Origin: Sulfurovum sp.
GTDB lineage: Bacteria; Campylobacterota; Campylobacteria; Campylobacterales; Sulfurovaceae
Direction of reading: 5' to 3'
DNA length: 7,043 bases
Assembly (NCBI GenBank): GCA_026984165.1
Contig: JALSSQ010000315.1
Span: 1 to 7,043 of the forward strand
The stretch's first letter is position 1. Each line of letters opens with the position of its first letter. This document shows, piece by piece, positions 1 to 4,999 of this stretch. The notes beneath the pieces were generated by a model. The model was not told where the DNA came from. It saw only the letters and a list, made by a program, of their open reading frames with translations, and did no database searches. Both the position numbers and the translations under genes were made by a program.

Positions 1-606
1 GGGATTGTAAGTAATGTTTTTGATGTCATCTTTATTGAGTAGCTTGGGTGATTCATCTGCAAAGAAAAGGCTCTTAACTCGTCTATACTCTTCTACTGTA
101 CCGTGATAGTCCAAATGGTCAGAAGTCACATTTGTATGGACTTTCAGTGCAAACGTAAGCCCCTCTATACGCTTTTGATCTATAGCATGAGAGCTTACCT
201 CCATAATGAAGTAGTCACACCCCAAATCATGTGTTTGTTTCATATTATGTAGTGTTTCGAGGATAGACGGTGTTGTCATACTCTTCTCTTCTATACGCTT
301 CTCTTGGGCAAATAGACCACGCGTACCTTGCAAGGCAGGCTTTCCCCCCAAATCAAGCAAAAAAGAATAAATAGCCGCGGTTACAGTCGTTTTACCATTC
401 GTTCCTGTAACGCCTACCACTTTCATATCTGACAGAGTCCATGCTTCGATGAGTTCTAATGGAGAAATACTTTTTGGTTTGATATCTAATTTTTCATAAT
501 AAGGGGTATTTTGTGCTGTTTTTAAAAGAAGTGTATTGCTGTCTAATGTGCTTGTATCGTCACTCAAGAAAGAAAATCCTTTCTTTTGGTTAAAAGGAAT
601 TTTCAC
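1..606 (-). CDS. murE: MurE, UDP-MurNAc-tripeptide synthetase (partial, N-terminal 202 residues)
   Basis: Cytoplasmic Mur ligase that adds the third stem-peptide residue (meso-diaminopimelate in most Gram-negatives) to UDP-MurNAc-L-Ala-D-Glu, using ATP. The frame stays open for 202 codons from GTG at 606 to the window edge, so the C-terminus is missing. Visible motifs are the ATP P-loop GTNGKTT at residues 68-74, EVSSHA at 136-141, TSDHLDYHGT at 161-170, and YRRVK, whose K178 is the probable carbamylated lysine. The P-loop sits about 40 residues earlier than in E. coli MurE, so the N-terminal UDP-binding domain is reduced, as I recall for Campylobacterota MurE. The GTG directly follows the TAA of the upstream gene (TAAGTG), with AAGG about 10 nt before it, suggesting translational coupling. 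The meso-DAP-specific motif lies outside the window, so the added amino acid is inferred. Confidence 0.93.
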   Translation of the reverse strand, partial: MKIPFNQKKGFSFLSDDTSTLDSNTLLLKTAQNTPYYEKLDIKPKSISPLELIEAWTLSDMKVVGVTGTNGKTTVTAAIYSFLLDLGGKPALQGTRGLFAQEKRIEEKSMTTPSILETLHNMKQTHDLGCDYFIMEVSSHAIDQKRIEGLTFALKVHTNVTSDHLDYHGTVEEYRRVKSLFFADESPKLLNKDDIKNITYNP

Positions 607-1185
607 TTATTGATTTCCTTTTATTACATCATAAAGTGCCAATACATCTTGGTCATTGTCAAATAAAGTAGATGTAGCATCCAAATATCTTAATGCCATT
701 TCATCAAAACCTTCTTCTGAAAGCTTAGTTACAAAATCTATAAACTCTTTTTTGTCACTGATAACCACTTTTGTTGAAAACATAATATCTTCAAATGCCT
801 TTCTAAAGCTTTTTCTATCTTCAACAAGTTTTAAAAAATCGCTATAACGAATACCATCGCCATATTCAAGCTGTTCTTCAATGGGATCAATAAGAAGTTT
901 GTGTAAACTTTGCTTTGTTGTATCTAAAGAATCAATGAGTTTATCGATAATATCAACAGCATTTTCTTTTTCATCTTTAATAATTTGATAATAGTCAAAA
1001 AGCGCTTGAGCTTCATCCTTACTATCACTCCCAAGATCAGAAAGATAAACGCCTATTTTTGCTTCATCTAGTAGAGGATTATCTTTTAATATCAAGCCAT
1101 AACTACGTAATGCTTTTTCGAAATTACCCTGAAGAAATTCACGTTCTGCACGTTGCAATAATATATCCTGATTTATTTTTGCCAT
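607..1185 (-). CDS. Conserved protein of unknown function, TPR-like, between nifU-like gene and murE
   Basis: Soluble acidic protein of 192 aa with no signal peptide, membrane segment or catalytic motif that I can see. Residues about 8-41 look like a helix-turn-helix tetratricopeptide unit (RAEREFLQGNFEKAL followed by a second helix ending KDNP), and residues about 150-185 look like a second, weaker unit. It is therefore probably an all-helical scaffold or interaction protein. I chose ATG at 1185 (MAKINQD): it begins 7 bp after the nifU-like stop, whereas the longest reading (start 1236) would overlap that gene by 44 bp and add residues unlike the rest. The ribosome binding site is weak (AAAG), consistent with coupling to the gene before. 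Position and size match the unknown gene between the nifU homologue and murE in Campylobacter as I remember it. No function is claimed. Confidence 0.85.
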   Translation of the reverse strand: MAKINQDILLQRAEREFLQGNFEKALRSYGLILKDNPLLDEAKIGVYLSDLGSDSKDEAQALFDYYQIIKDEKENAVDIIDKLIDSLDTTKQSLHKLLIDPIEEQLEYGDGIRYSDFLKLVEDRKSFRKAFEDIMFSTKVVISDKKEFIDFVTKLSEEGFDEMALRYLDATSTLFDNDQDVLALYDVIKGNQ

Positions 1186-1192
1186 TTTAACT

Positions 1193-1471
1193 TTAATCCA
1201 ATTGATCCAATTTGTCTTCAAAGCCATGTGGTACATTTATCACCACAATCTCAGGGTGAATAAGTGTTTGCATCTGTCTTTCTACACCAAATTTGATAGT
1301 AGTCCCTGAACTGCCACATCCTACACATGCCCCTTGTAGCTGTACATATACTTTCCCATTATCAATATTTAATAATGTAATATCTCCACCATCCAATTGA
1401 ATAGAAGGTCTTACCTTATCTATCACGCTCTGAACTGCTGGCTGCAACTCTTCATCTGTAAATGGAATCAC
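1193..1471 (-). CDS. NifU-like C-terminal domain protein (Fe-S cluster scaffold/carrier)
   Basis: Small 92-aa cytoplasmic protein made of a single NifU C-terminal (Nfu) domain. Proteins of this family hold a labile Fe-S cluster at a CxxC pair, usually across a dimer, and pass it to apo-proteins. The sequence shows the typical N-terminal helix and LDGGD turn (residues 26-30), then GACVGCGSS, with C49 and C52 as cluster ligands, and a following helix (TTIKFGVERQMQ). The start is GTG at 1471, not ATG, supported by a strong AAGGAGA site at 1476-1482 with correct spacing. It is the first gene of a probable operon with the 192-aa protein and murE, served by the promoter at 1564-1592. It lacks the N-terminal IscU-like and central 2Fe-2S domains of full-length NifU, so it is a stand-alone Nfu. 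The Nfu/NifU label is secure; client proteins are unknown. Confidence 0.93.
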   Translation of the reverse strand: MIPFTDEELQPAVQSVIDKVRPSIQLDGGDITLLNIDNGKVYVQLQGACVGCGSSGTTIKFGVERQMQTLIHPEIVVINVPHGFEDKLDQLD

Positions 1472-1563
1472 GTTTTCTCCTTAATGGTATCTCTATCGAT
1501 ACTCATATATATTATTATAACCAAAGCATAGTAAATTCTTTGTGTACTATACTAATTAAACGA

Positions 1564-1592
1564 GTTATACAATAAAAGTGTTTCTATGTCAA
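1564..1592 (-). promoter_or_regulatory. Sigma-70-type promoter for the nifU-like / murE operon
   Basis: On the minus strand, TTGACA (1592-1587, exact consensus -35) is followed after 17 bp by TATAAC (1569-1564, 5/6 to the -10 consensus). Transcription would start near 1557, giving an 85-nt leader before the GTG at 1471. A second candidate -10, TATAAT at 1519-1514 preceded by TGGT, has no -35 match but would give a 35-nt leader. Campylobacterota promoters often lack a -35 box, so either or both could be used. The sequence match is direct; use is inferred. Confidence 0.65.
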
Positions 1593-1613
1593 TAGTAAAA
1601 AGTGGGTTTTTTA

Positions 1614-1779
1614 AACCCAAATTATGCATTAAAATCATTTCACATTCTGTAAAGGCTTAGTGCATGGGTATTTGCAAAAAATTTAAGGTTAACCCAAAGG
1701 TTAATTGATAATTATTTGTGAATGCCCATGTGCTAATGCTTTGCGGAAGATAGATGATTTTTAATGCATATTTTGGGTT
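1614..1779. repeat. Long imperfect inverted repeat (two arms of about 65 nt; MITE-like or structured RNA)
   Basis: The arms 1614-1678 and 1715-1779 are near-reverse complements. Aligned by hand they give 51 Watson-Crick pairs, 8 G-U pairs if read as plus-strand RNA, 5 mismatches and 2 single-base bulges. The outer blocks are cleanest: 8 pairs from 1614/1779, then 12 consecutive pairs from 1623/1770. The apex holds a further small hairpin, TTAACC-CAAA-GGTTAA (1689-1704). No open reading frame or transposase is present and no clear target-site duplication flanks it. It lies in the 362-bp gap between rplQ and the nifU-like gene. It may be a non-autonomous mobile element, a non-coding RNA, or an RNA-processing hairpin; the sequence alone does not decide. 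Confidence 0.75.
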
Positions 1780-1793
1780 CAAAGTAGGTGTAC

Positions 1794-1811
1794 TCAAGGC
1801 AAAAGCCTTGA
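1794..1811 (-). terminator. Possible terminator/3'-end hairpin after rplQ
   Basis: A perfect 7-bp stem, TCAAGGC / GCCTTGA, encloses a 4-nt loop, 22 bp downstream of the rplQ stop. Its place at the end of the ribosomal operon suggests a transcript end. No U-rich tract follows on either strand, so it is not a classical intrinsic terminator; it may stabilise a processed 3' end or act with the larger inverted repeat beyond it. Confidence 0.4.
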
Positions 1812-1833
1812 AATACTAAAAAAGCAGGAACAA

Positions 1834-2184
1834 TTATACGAGTTCGATAATTGCCATAGGTGCTGCATCACCTTTTCTCATACGTGTTTTGATAATACGA
1901 GTATATCCACCGTTTCTATCTGCGTATTTTGGAGCAATTTCATTGACAATTGTATTTGTCGTCTCTTTATGTTGTAACATTGCAAAAATAGCTCTATGTG
2001 CATTGAAGTCACCAGAAGATGCTTTTGTAATAAGCTTTTCATAGTAGGCTCTAAGCTCTTTAGCTTTTGGCAATGTCGTCTCAATTTTACCCTCTTTTGT
2101 CAAAGCAATAGAAAGGTTTTTAAGAAGCGCCGCTCTATGAGAAGACGTTCTGTTTAATTTACGATAACCATGCTTATGTCTCAT
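1834..2184 (-). CDS. rplQ: 50S ribosomal protein L17 (bL17)
   Basis: Large-subunit ribosomal protein that sits near the peptide exit tunnel rim. The 116-aa product opens with the family signature MRHKHGYRKLNR, then SSHRAALLKNL at residues 14-24, and ends with the GGYTRI segment (92-97) and TRMRKGDAAPMAIIEL (100-115) typical of the L17 C-terminus. Length is normal for the minimal bacterial L17. ATG at 2184 has AAAAGGAAAA just upstream. It is the last gene of the alpha-type operon, 33 bp after rpoA, the usual position in bacteria, and is followed by a hairpin rather than by another ribosomal gene. Confidence 0.97.
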   Translation of the reverse strand: MRHKHGYRKLNRTSSHRAALLKNLSIALTKEGKIETTLPKAKELRAYYEKLITKASSGDFNAHRAIFAMLQHKETTNTIVNEIAPKYADRNGGYTRIIKTRMRKGDAAPMAIIELV

Positions 2185-2217
2185 AATTTTCCTTTTAAAT
2201 CTATGATAATGAAAGTT

Positions 2218-3219
2218 TTAAACTTTCAATTGTTCTATTTTTTTTACAAGATTTGCTCTTGTGTGTTCTGCAAGTTCATAGTTGGAACCAAAGCCATTCT
2301 CTTCAAGACATTCATTGATTTCATCTAAAGATTTTTTACCAAGATTTTTAATATTTTTAATCTCATTTTCACTCATTAGTACCAATTCTCCAAGGAATTT
2401 AATACCAGCTCTATCAAGTGAATTAAATGATCTTGCACTAAGACCAAGACTATCAACAGTCTGCATAAACGGTTTTAGTTCTGAATCATCATTATTTCTT
2501 TTTATAGGTGCAGTAGATATATCTACATCCAAAACACCACTAAATACAGAAAGTTGTTTATTCATTACTTCCAAAGCGTTAGTAAATGCCTCTACTGGTC
2601 CTATTTGTCCATCTGTTTCTACATCAAAAATAATCTTTTCAAAGTTTGGATTATCTTCCACAAGCACAGGGTCAATCTTGTAATTTGCTTTTCTTACAGG
2701 TGTAAAAAATGCATCCAACGCAATACTGTCAGCAGCCACATCATCTCTAAGATCTTCACTTGGTACATAACCAATACCTTTTGAGATAACCACTGTAAAG
2801 TTTAATTCTGCATCTTCATTGAGTGTCGCAAGTGGCAAATCACCGTTGACTACCTCTATTTGATCATTGTTGAGATCTTCTGCTGTCACTTCTTTATGGC
2901 CAGAGAAACTATAATTTAACTCTACCCTATCACTTTCATCTTTAATTTTAAAACGAATGTTTTTAAGATTAATAATAAATACAGCAACATCTTCATGCAT
3001 GCCTCTAATAGTATCAAACTCATGCGCTGCACCTTCTATTTTGATAGATATAGGTGCATAGCCGATAGAAGAACCCAAAATAAGTCTTCTTAAAGGGTGT
3101 GCAAGAGTAACAGCATAACCGCTCTCAAAAGGATAAGCAATGATTTCAGCACGATTGGCACTTACTTCATTGACTTCCACCTCTGTTGGCATAAATGGTG
3201 CAACTTTAATTTTTCTCAT
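2218..3219 (-). CDS. rpoA: DNA-directed RNA polymerase subunit alpha
   Basis: The alpha subunit dimerises to start core RNA polymerase assembly; its C-terminal domain contacts UP-element DNA and activators. The 333-aa product has the N-terminal dimerisation domain up to about residue 235, with the LAHPLRRLILGSSIG segment (39-53) in place of the LGNALRRxLL of many other bacteria. A short linker (about 236-252) follows. The C-terminal domain (about 253-315) contains SARSFNSL, whose R263 corresponds to the DNA-contacting R265 of E. coli, and the helix-hairpin-helix NLGKKSLDEI at 292-301. ATG at 3219 is preceded by AAAGG at good spacing. It lies 20 bp after rpsD and 33 bp before rplQ, standard alpha-operon order. 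No truncation or missing key residue is seen. Confidence 0.98.
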   Translation of the reverse strand: MRKIKVAPFMPTEVEVNEVSANRAEIIAYPFESGYAVTLAHPLRRLILGSSIGYAPISIKIEGAAHEFDTIRGMHEDVAVFIINLKNIRFKIKDESDRVELNYSFSGHKEVTAEDLNNDQIEVVNGDLPLATLNEDAELNFTVVISKGIGYVPSEDLRDDVAADSIALDAFFTPVRKANYKIDPVLVEDNPNFEKIIFDVETDGQIGPVEAFTNALEVMNKQLSVFSGVLDVDISTAPIKRNNDDSELKPFMQTVDSLGLSARSFNSLDRAGIKFLGELVLMSENEIKNIKNLGKKSLDEINECLEENGFGSNYELAEHTRANLVKKIEQLKV

Positions 3220-3239
3220 TAATAGCCTTTACTTATGTA

Positions 3240-3866
3240 TTATTTAGAGTAAAGCTCGACGATTAGACGCTCTTCAACTGGGATTGCGATTTCTTCTCTT
3301 TCTGGAATTCTTGTAAAAAGTCCAAAAAGTTTTTCTTTGTCCATGTCAACCCATTCGACCATACCAGTTTGGTTGGTTAATTCGATGGCTCTTAAAATCT
3401 GAGGATTTGTTTTTGACTTTTCTCTGATTTCAATTTTTTGACCTGCTTTTACTCTATATGAAGGGATATCAACTCTTTTCCCGTCAACAAGAACGTGACC
3501 ATGGTTTACAAATTGTCTGGCTGCTGCTCTGGTTGTTGCAAAACCCATTCTATATACTACGTTGTCAAGTCTTTGCTCAAGAAGCTGAATAAGGATAGCA
3601 CCTGTATTCCCATCTTTTGAGTTTGCCTCTTTGTAGAGTGCTCTAAATTGCTTTTCAGAAACACCATACATAAACTTCGCTTTTTGTTTTTCTTGAAGTT
3701 GAAGACCATATTCTGAAATCTTTGTTCTTCTTTGACCATGTTGCCCTGGAGCATATGGTCTTTTTTCCAATGCAGATTTACCAGCAAGCCTACGCTCACC
3801 TTTTAATCCTAAATCAACGCCAAGTCTTCTTTCTAGTCTCTCTACCGGACCTCTATATCTTGCCAT
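3240..3866 (-). CDS. rpsD: 30S ribosomal protein S4 (uS4)
   Basis: Primary 16S rRNA-binding protein that nucleates 30S assembly and, in E. coli, represses translation of its own alpha operon. The 208-aa product has the usual length. The N-terminal part carries RYRGPVERLERRLG (3-16) and the PYAPGQHGQ motif (37-45). The S4 RNA-binding domain spans about 97-160 (LEQRLDNVVYRMGFATTR, then VNHGHVLVDGKRVDIPSY). There is no cysteine, so this is the zinc-free form. ATG at 3866 follows a TAAGGATAAGAA stretch in which the rpsK stop overlaps the ribosome binding site, implying coupled translation. Whether it represses this operon as in E. coli is not shown by the sequence. Confidence 0.98.
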   Translation of the reverse strand: MARYRGPVERLERRLGVDLGLKGERRLAGKSALEKRPYAPGQHGQRRTKISEYGLQLQEKQKAKFMYGVSEKQFRALYKEANSKDGNTGAILIQLLEQRLDNVVYRMGFATTRAAARQFVNHGHVLVDGKRVDIPSYRVKAGQKIEIREKSKTNPQILRAIELTNQTGMVEWVDMDKEKLFGLFTRIPEREEIAIPVEERLIVELYSK

Positions 3867-3875
3867 TTCTTATCC

Positions 3876-4250
3876 TTACACTCTACGTTTTTTCGGTGGT
3901 CTGCAACCATTATGTGGAAGAGGAGTAATATCTTTTAAGAATGTTACTCTAATTCCTTCTGTTGCTCCAATTGCTTTGACAGCTGTATCTCTACCAGAAC
4001 CAGGACCTTGCACTTTAATCCCTACTTCTTTTACACCATGTTCCATTGCTTTTGTCATCGCATCTTGTACAGCTTCTGTAGCCGCAAATGGTGTTGACTT
4101 TTTAGAACCTTTAAACCCTAGTGCTCCTGCAGAACTCCAAGCAATAACATTGCCCATTTCATCTGTGACTGTAATGACAGTATTATTGAAAGTTGCTGCT
4201 ACGTAAACAACACCTTTTGCTATACTTTTTTTTGCTTTTTTCTTAGCCAT
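3876..4250 (-). CDS. rpsK: 30S ribosomal protein S11 (uS11)
   Basis: Small-subunit platform protein near the mRNA exit and Shine-Dalgarno helix. The 124-aa product has a lysine-rich N-terminus, the FNNTVITVTD strand (21-30), the GALGFKGSKKSTPFAA loop (42-57), the GPGSGRDTA signature (82-90) and the conserved basic tail HNGCRPPKKRRV (113-124). It is about five residues shorter than the E. coli protein at the N-terminus. ATG at 4250 has GAGG 5 nt upstream and a second AAGGAG further back next to the rpsM stop. It lies 14 bp after rpsM and 9 bp before rpsD. Confidence 0.98.
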   Translation of the reverse strand: MAKKKAKKSIAKGVVYVAATFNNTVITVTDEMGNVIAWSSAGALGFKGSKKSTPFAATEAVQDAMTKAMEHGVKEVGIKVQGPGSGRDTAVKAIGATEGIRVTFLKDITPLPHNGCRPPKKRRV

Positions 4251-4264
4251 AGTTACCTCACTCC

Positions 4265-4627
4265 TTACGCCGCGCCGACAGTCTTACGCTTACCTTTTCT
4301 AGTACGCGCATTTGTCTTTGTTTTTTGACCACGAACTGGCAGACCTCTTCTGTGTCTCAATCCTCTGTATGATCCTAAGTCCATAAGTGCTTTAATGTCT
4401 AAAGTTACTTTTTTTCTAAGATCACCTTCAACCATGACATTCTCTTGAATATCATTACGAATCAATGCCGCTTGTGCATCTGTAAGTTCATGAACTCTAA
4501 TGTTATAATCAATACCTGTTCTATCAAGAATATCTCTTGATGTTTTTAAACCAATACCATAAATGTAAGTAAGTGCATACTCCATTCTCTTTTTTTGTGG
4601 TAAATCAACCCCTGCAATACGAGCCAT
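4265..4627 (-). CDS. rpsM: 30S ribosomal protein S13 (uS13)
   Basis: Head protein of the 30S subunit that contacts the P-site tRNA and forms intersubunit bridges. The 120-aa product starts with ARIAGVDLP (2-10), contains the helix-two-turn-helix region IYGIG.KTSRDIL (22-34) and ends with the basic GLRHRRGLPVRGQKT segment (89-103) and TNARTRKGKRK tail that reaches the decoding region. Length is normal (E. coli 118). Only 2 bp separate it from the rpmJ stop (TAAACATG), with AAGGAT overlapping the end of rpmJ, so the two are translationally linked. In E. coli the S4 repressor site lies around this gene's start; here the operon's long leader instead precedes rpmJ. Confidence 0.98.
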   Translation of the reverse strand: MARIAGVDLPQKKRMEYALTYIYGIGLKTSRDILDRTGIDYNIRVHELTDAQAALIRNDIQENVMVEGDLRKKVTLDIKALMDLGSYRGLRHRRGLPVRGQKTKTNARTRKGKRKTVGAA

Positions 4628-4629
4628 GT

Positions 4630-4743
4630 TTATCCTTGTCTTTGTTTATGTTTTGGATTTTTACAAATCACGCGTACGATACCCTTGCGTTTAATGATTT
4701 TACAATCATCACACATTTTCTTCACTGATGGTCTAACCTTCAT
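4630..4743 (-). CDS. rpmJ: 50S ribosomal protein L36 (bL36), 37 aa
   Basis: Smallest ribosomal protein, placed in the large subunit, where it binds 23S rRNA. The frame gives MKVRPSVKKMCDDC as its first 14 residues and ends PKHKQRQG, exactly 37 aa, the family length. Zinc-ribbon ligands C11, C14, C27 and H32 are all present, so this is the zinc-binding (C+) form. ATG at 4743 has a strong AGGAG (4749-4753) five bases upstream. It is the first gene of the ribosomal operon here and lies immediately before rpsM, the common infA-rpmJ-rpsM order, but infA is not present in the window upstream. Confidence 0.97.
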   Translation of the reverse strand: MKVRPSVKKMCDDCKIIKRKGIVRVICKNPKHKQRQG

Positions 4744-4889
4744 AGTGACTCCTAAAATTTTTTGCACCTAGGCATTTCTACCCTATATTTTGCGTGGATA
4801 GCTGAAGTTTCGCCATCCAACCCTTGAGTAATCGGTGCACAATTAATCAAAGATTCTTCGCGCAGTTTCCTATACCTATAGTCATAGGG
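4744..4889 (-). promoter_or_regulatory. Structured 5' leader of the rpmJ-rplQ operon
   Basis: About 145 nt between the predicted transcription start (near 4889) and rpmJ. As minus-strand RNA it can form a 5-bp hairpin at the extreme 5' end (4875-4879 with 4884-4888, 4-nt loop) and a central hairpin of about 8 pairs with one G-U (4795-4802 with 4812-4819, 9-nt loop). A 6-bp long-range stem (4763-4768 with 4834-4839) would enclose the central hairpin and end about 10 nt before the AGGAG. The middle is visibly richer in G and C than the flanking spacers. By analogy with S4 control of the alpha operon it could be an autoregulatory leader, but I do not recognise a known riboswitch or ribosomal-leader family. 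Confidence 0.45.
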
Positions 4890-4895
4890 AGGAGG

Positions 4896-4901
4896 ATTAT
4901 A
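4896..4901 (-). promoter_or_regulatory. -10 box (TATAAT) of the ribosomal operon promoter
   Basis: An exact TATAAT at 4901-4896 on the minus strand, preceded by a very A/T-rich run (about 4905-4940) and no recognisable -35 hexamer at 16-18 bp. That pattern is the usual form of housekeeping promoters in Campylobacterota. It lies between the stem-loop ending the hydrolase gene and rpmJ and would give a start near 4889. Confidence 0.6.
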
Positions 4902-4955
4902 CCGAAATATTTCTTGATTTTTTCTGATATGGATTTTAAAAAAGCCAAAGATAAG

Positions 4956-4980
4956 TATAGGGTGAATTAATCACCCTATA
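4956..4980 (-). terminator. Terminator stem-loop after the hydrolase gene
   Basis: A perfect 10-bp stem, TATAGGGTGA / TCACCCTATA, with a 5-nt loop, beginning 19 bp past the hydrolase stop. On the plus strand it is followed at once by TTTT; on the minus strand the following bases are CTTATCTTT, then CTTTTTT after a short gap, so the U-tract is weak in the direction needed. It separates the secreted-protein pair from the ribosomal operon promoter. Confidence 0.6.
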
Positions 4981-4999
4981 TTTTACTGAATGTTTAAAC

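Larger units (their letters stand above)
1472..1833. other. 362-bp intergenic region, rplQ to nifU-like gene
   Basis: No coding frame in this stretch is convincing on either strand. From right to left it holds the rplQ 3' hairpin, the long inverted repeat, a small GGGTTT-TTT-AAACCC hairpin (1604-1618) that overlaps the repeat's left edge, the TTGACA/TATAAC promoter, and an A/T-rich leader ending in the AAGGAGA of the nifU-like gene. I find no tRNA-like or attC-like sequence. Confidence 0.8.

Noticed and set aside
656..847. Plus-strand open frame of 63 codons
   Set aside because: Lies inside the 192-aa gene on the opposite strand; low-complexity Ser/Leu-rich translation and no family resemblance.
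1186..1236. Upstream start (1236) for the 192-aa protein
   Set aside because: Would overlap the nifU-like gene by 44 bp, and the added residues come from that gene's coding sequence; the ATG at 1185 fits operon spacing.
1540..1600. Plus-strand promoter for an RNA from the inverted repeat
   Set aside because: TATACT at 1548-1553 is present but has no -35 or extended context; too weak in such A/T-rich DNA.
1614..1779. Integron attC site
   Set aside because: Size and symmetry are suggestive, but the required GTTRRRY / RYYYAAC core boxes are not at the ends and no integrase or cassette is nearby.
1878..2084. Minus-strand frame inside rplQ
   Set aside because: Alternate-frame shadow of the L17 gene.
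2282..2784. Two plus-strand frames over rpoA
   Set aside because: Antisense shadows of a certain gene; no ribosome binding site or recognisable protein.
3557..4206. Extra frames over rpsD and rpsK (3557-3799 minus; 3722-3928 and 3976-4206 plus)
   Set aside because: Out-of-frame or antisense readings of conserved ribosomal genes.
4744..4889. Known riboswitch (TPP, c-di-GMP, preQ1, fluoride) or SRP RNA
   Set aside because: None of the conserved core strings I know for these classes is present.
4744..4999. Remnant of infA
   Set aside because: No frame gives recognisable IF-1 residues.
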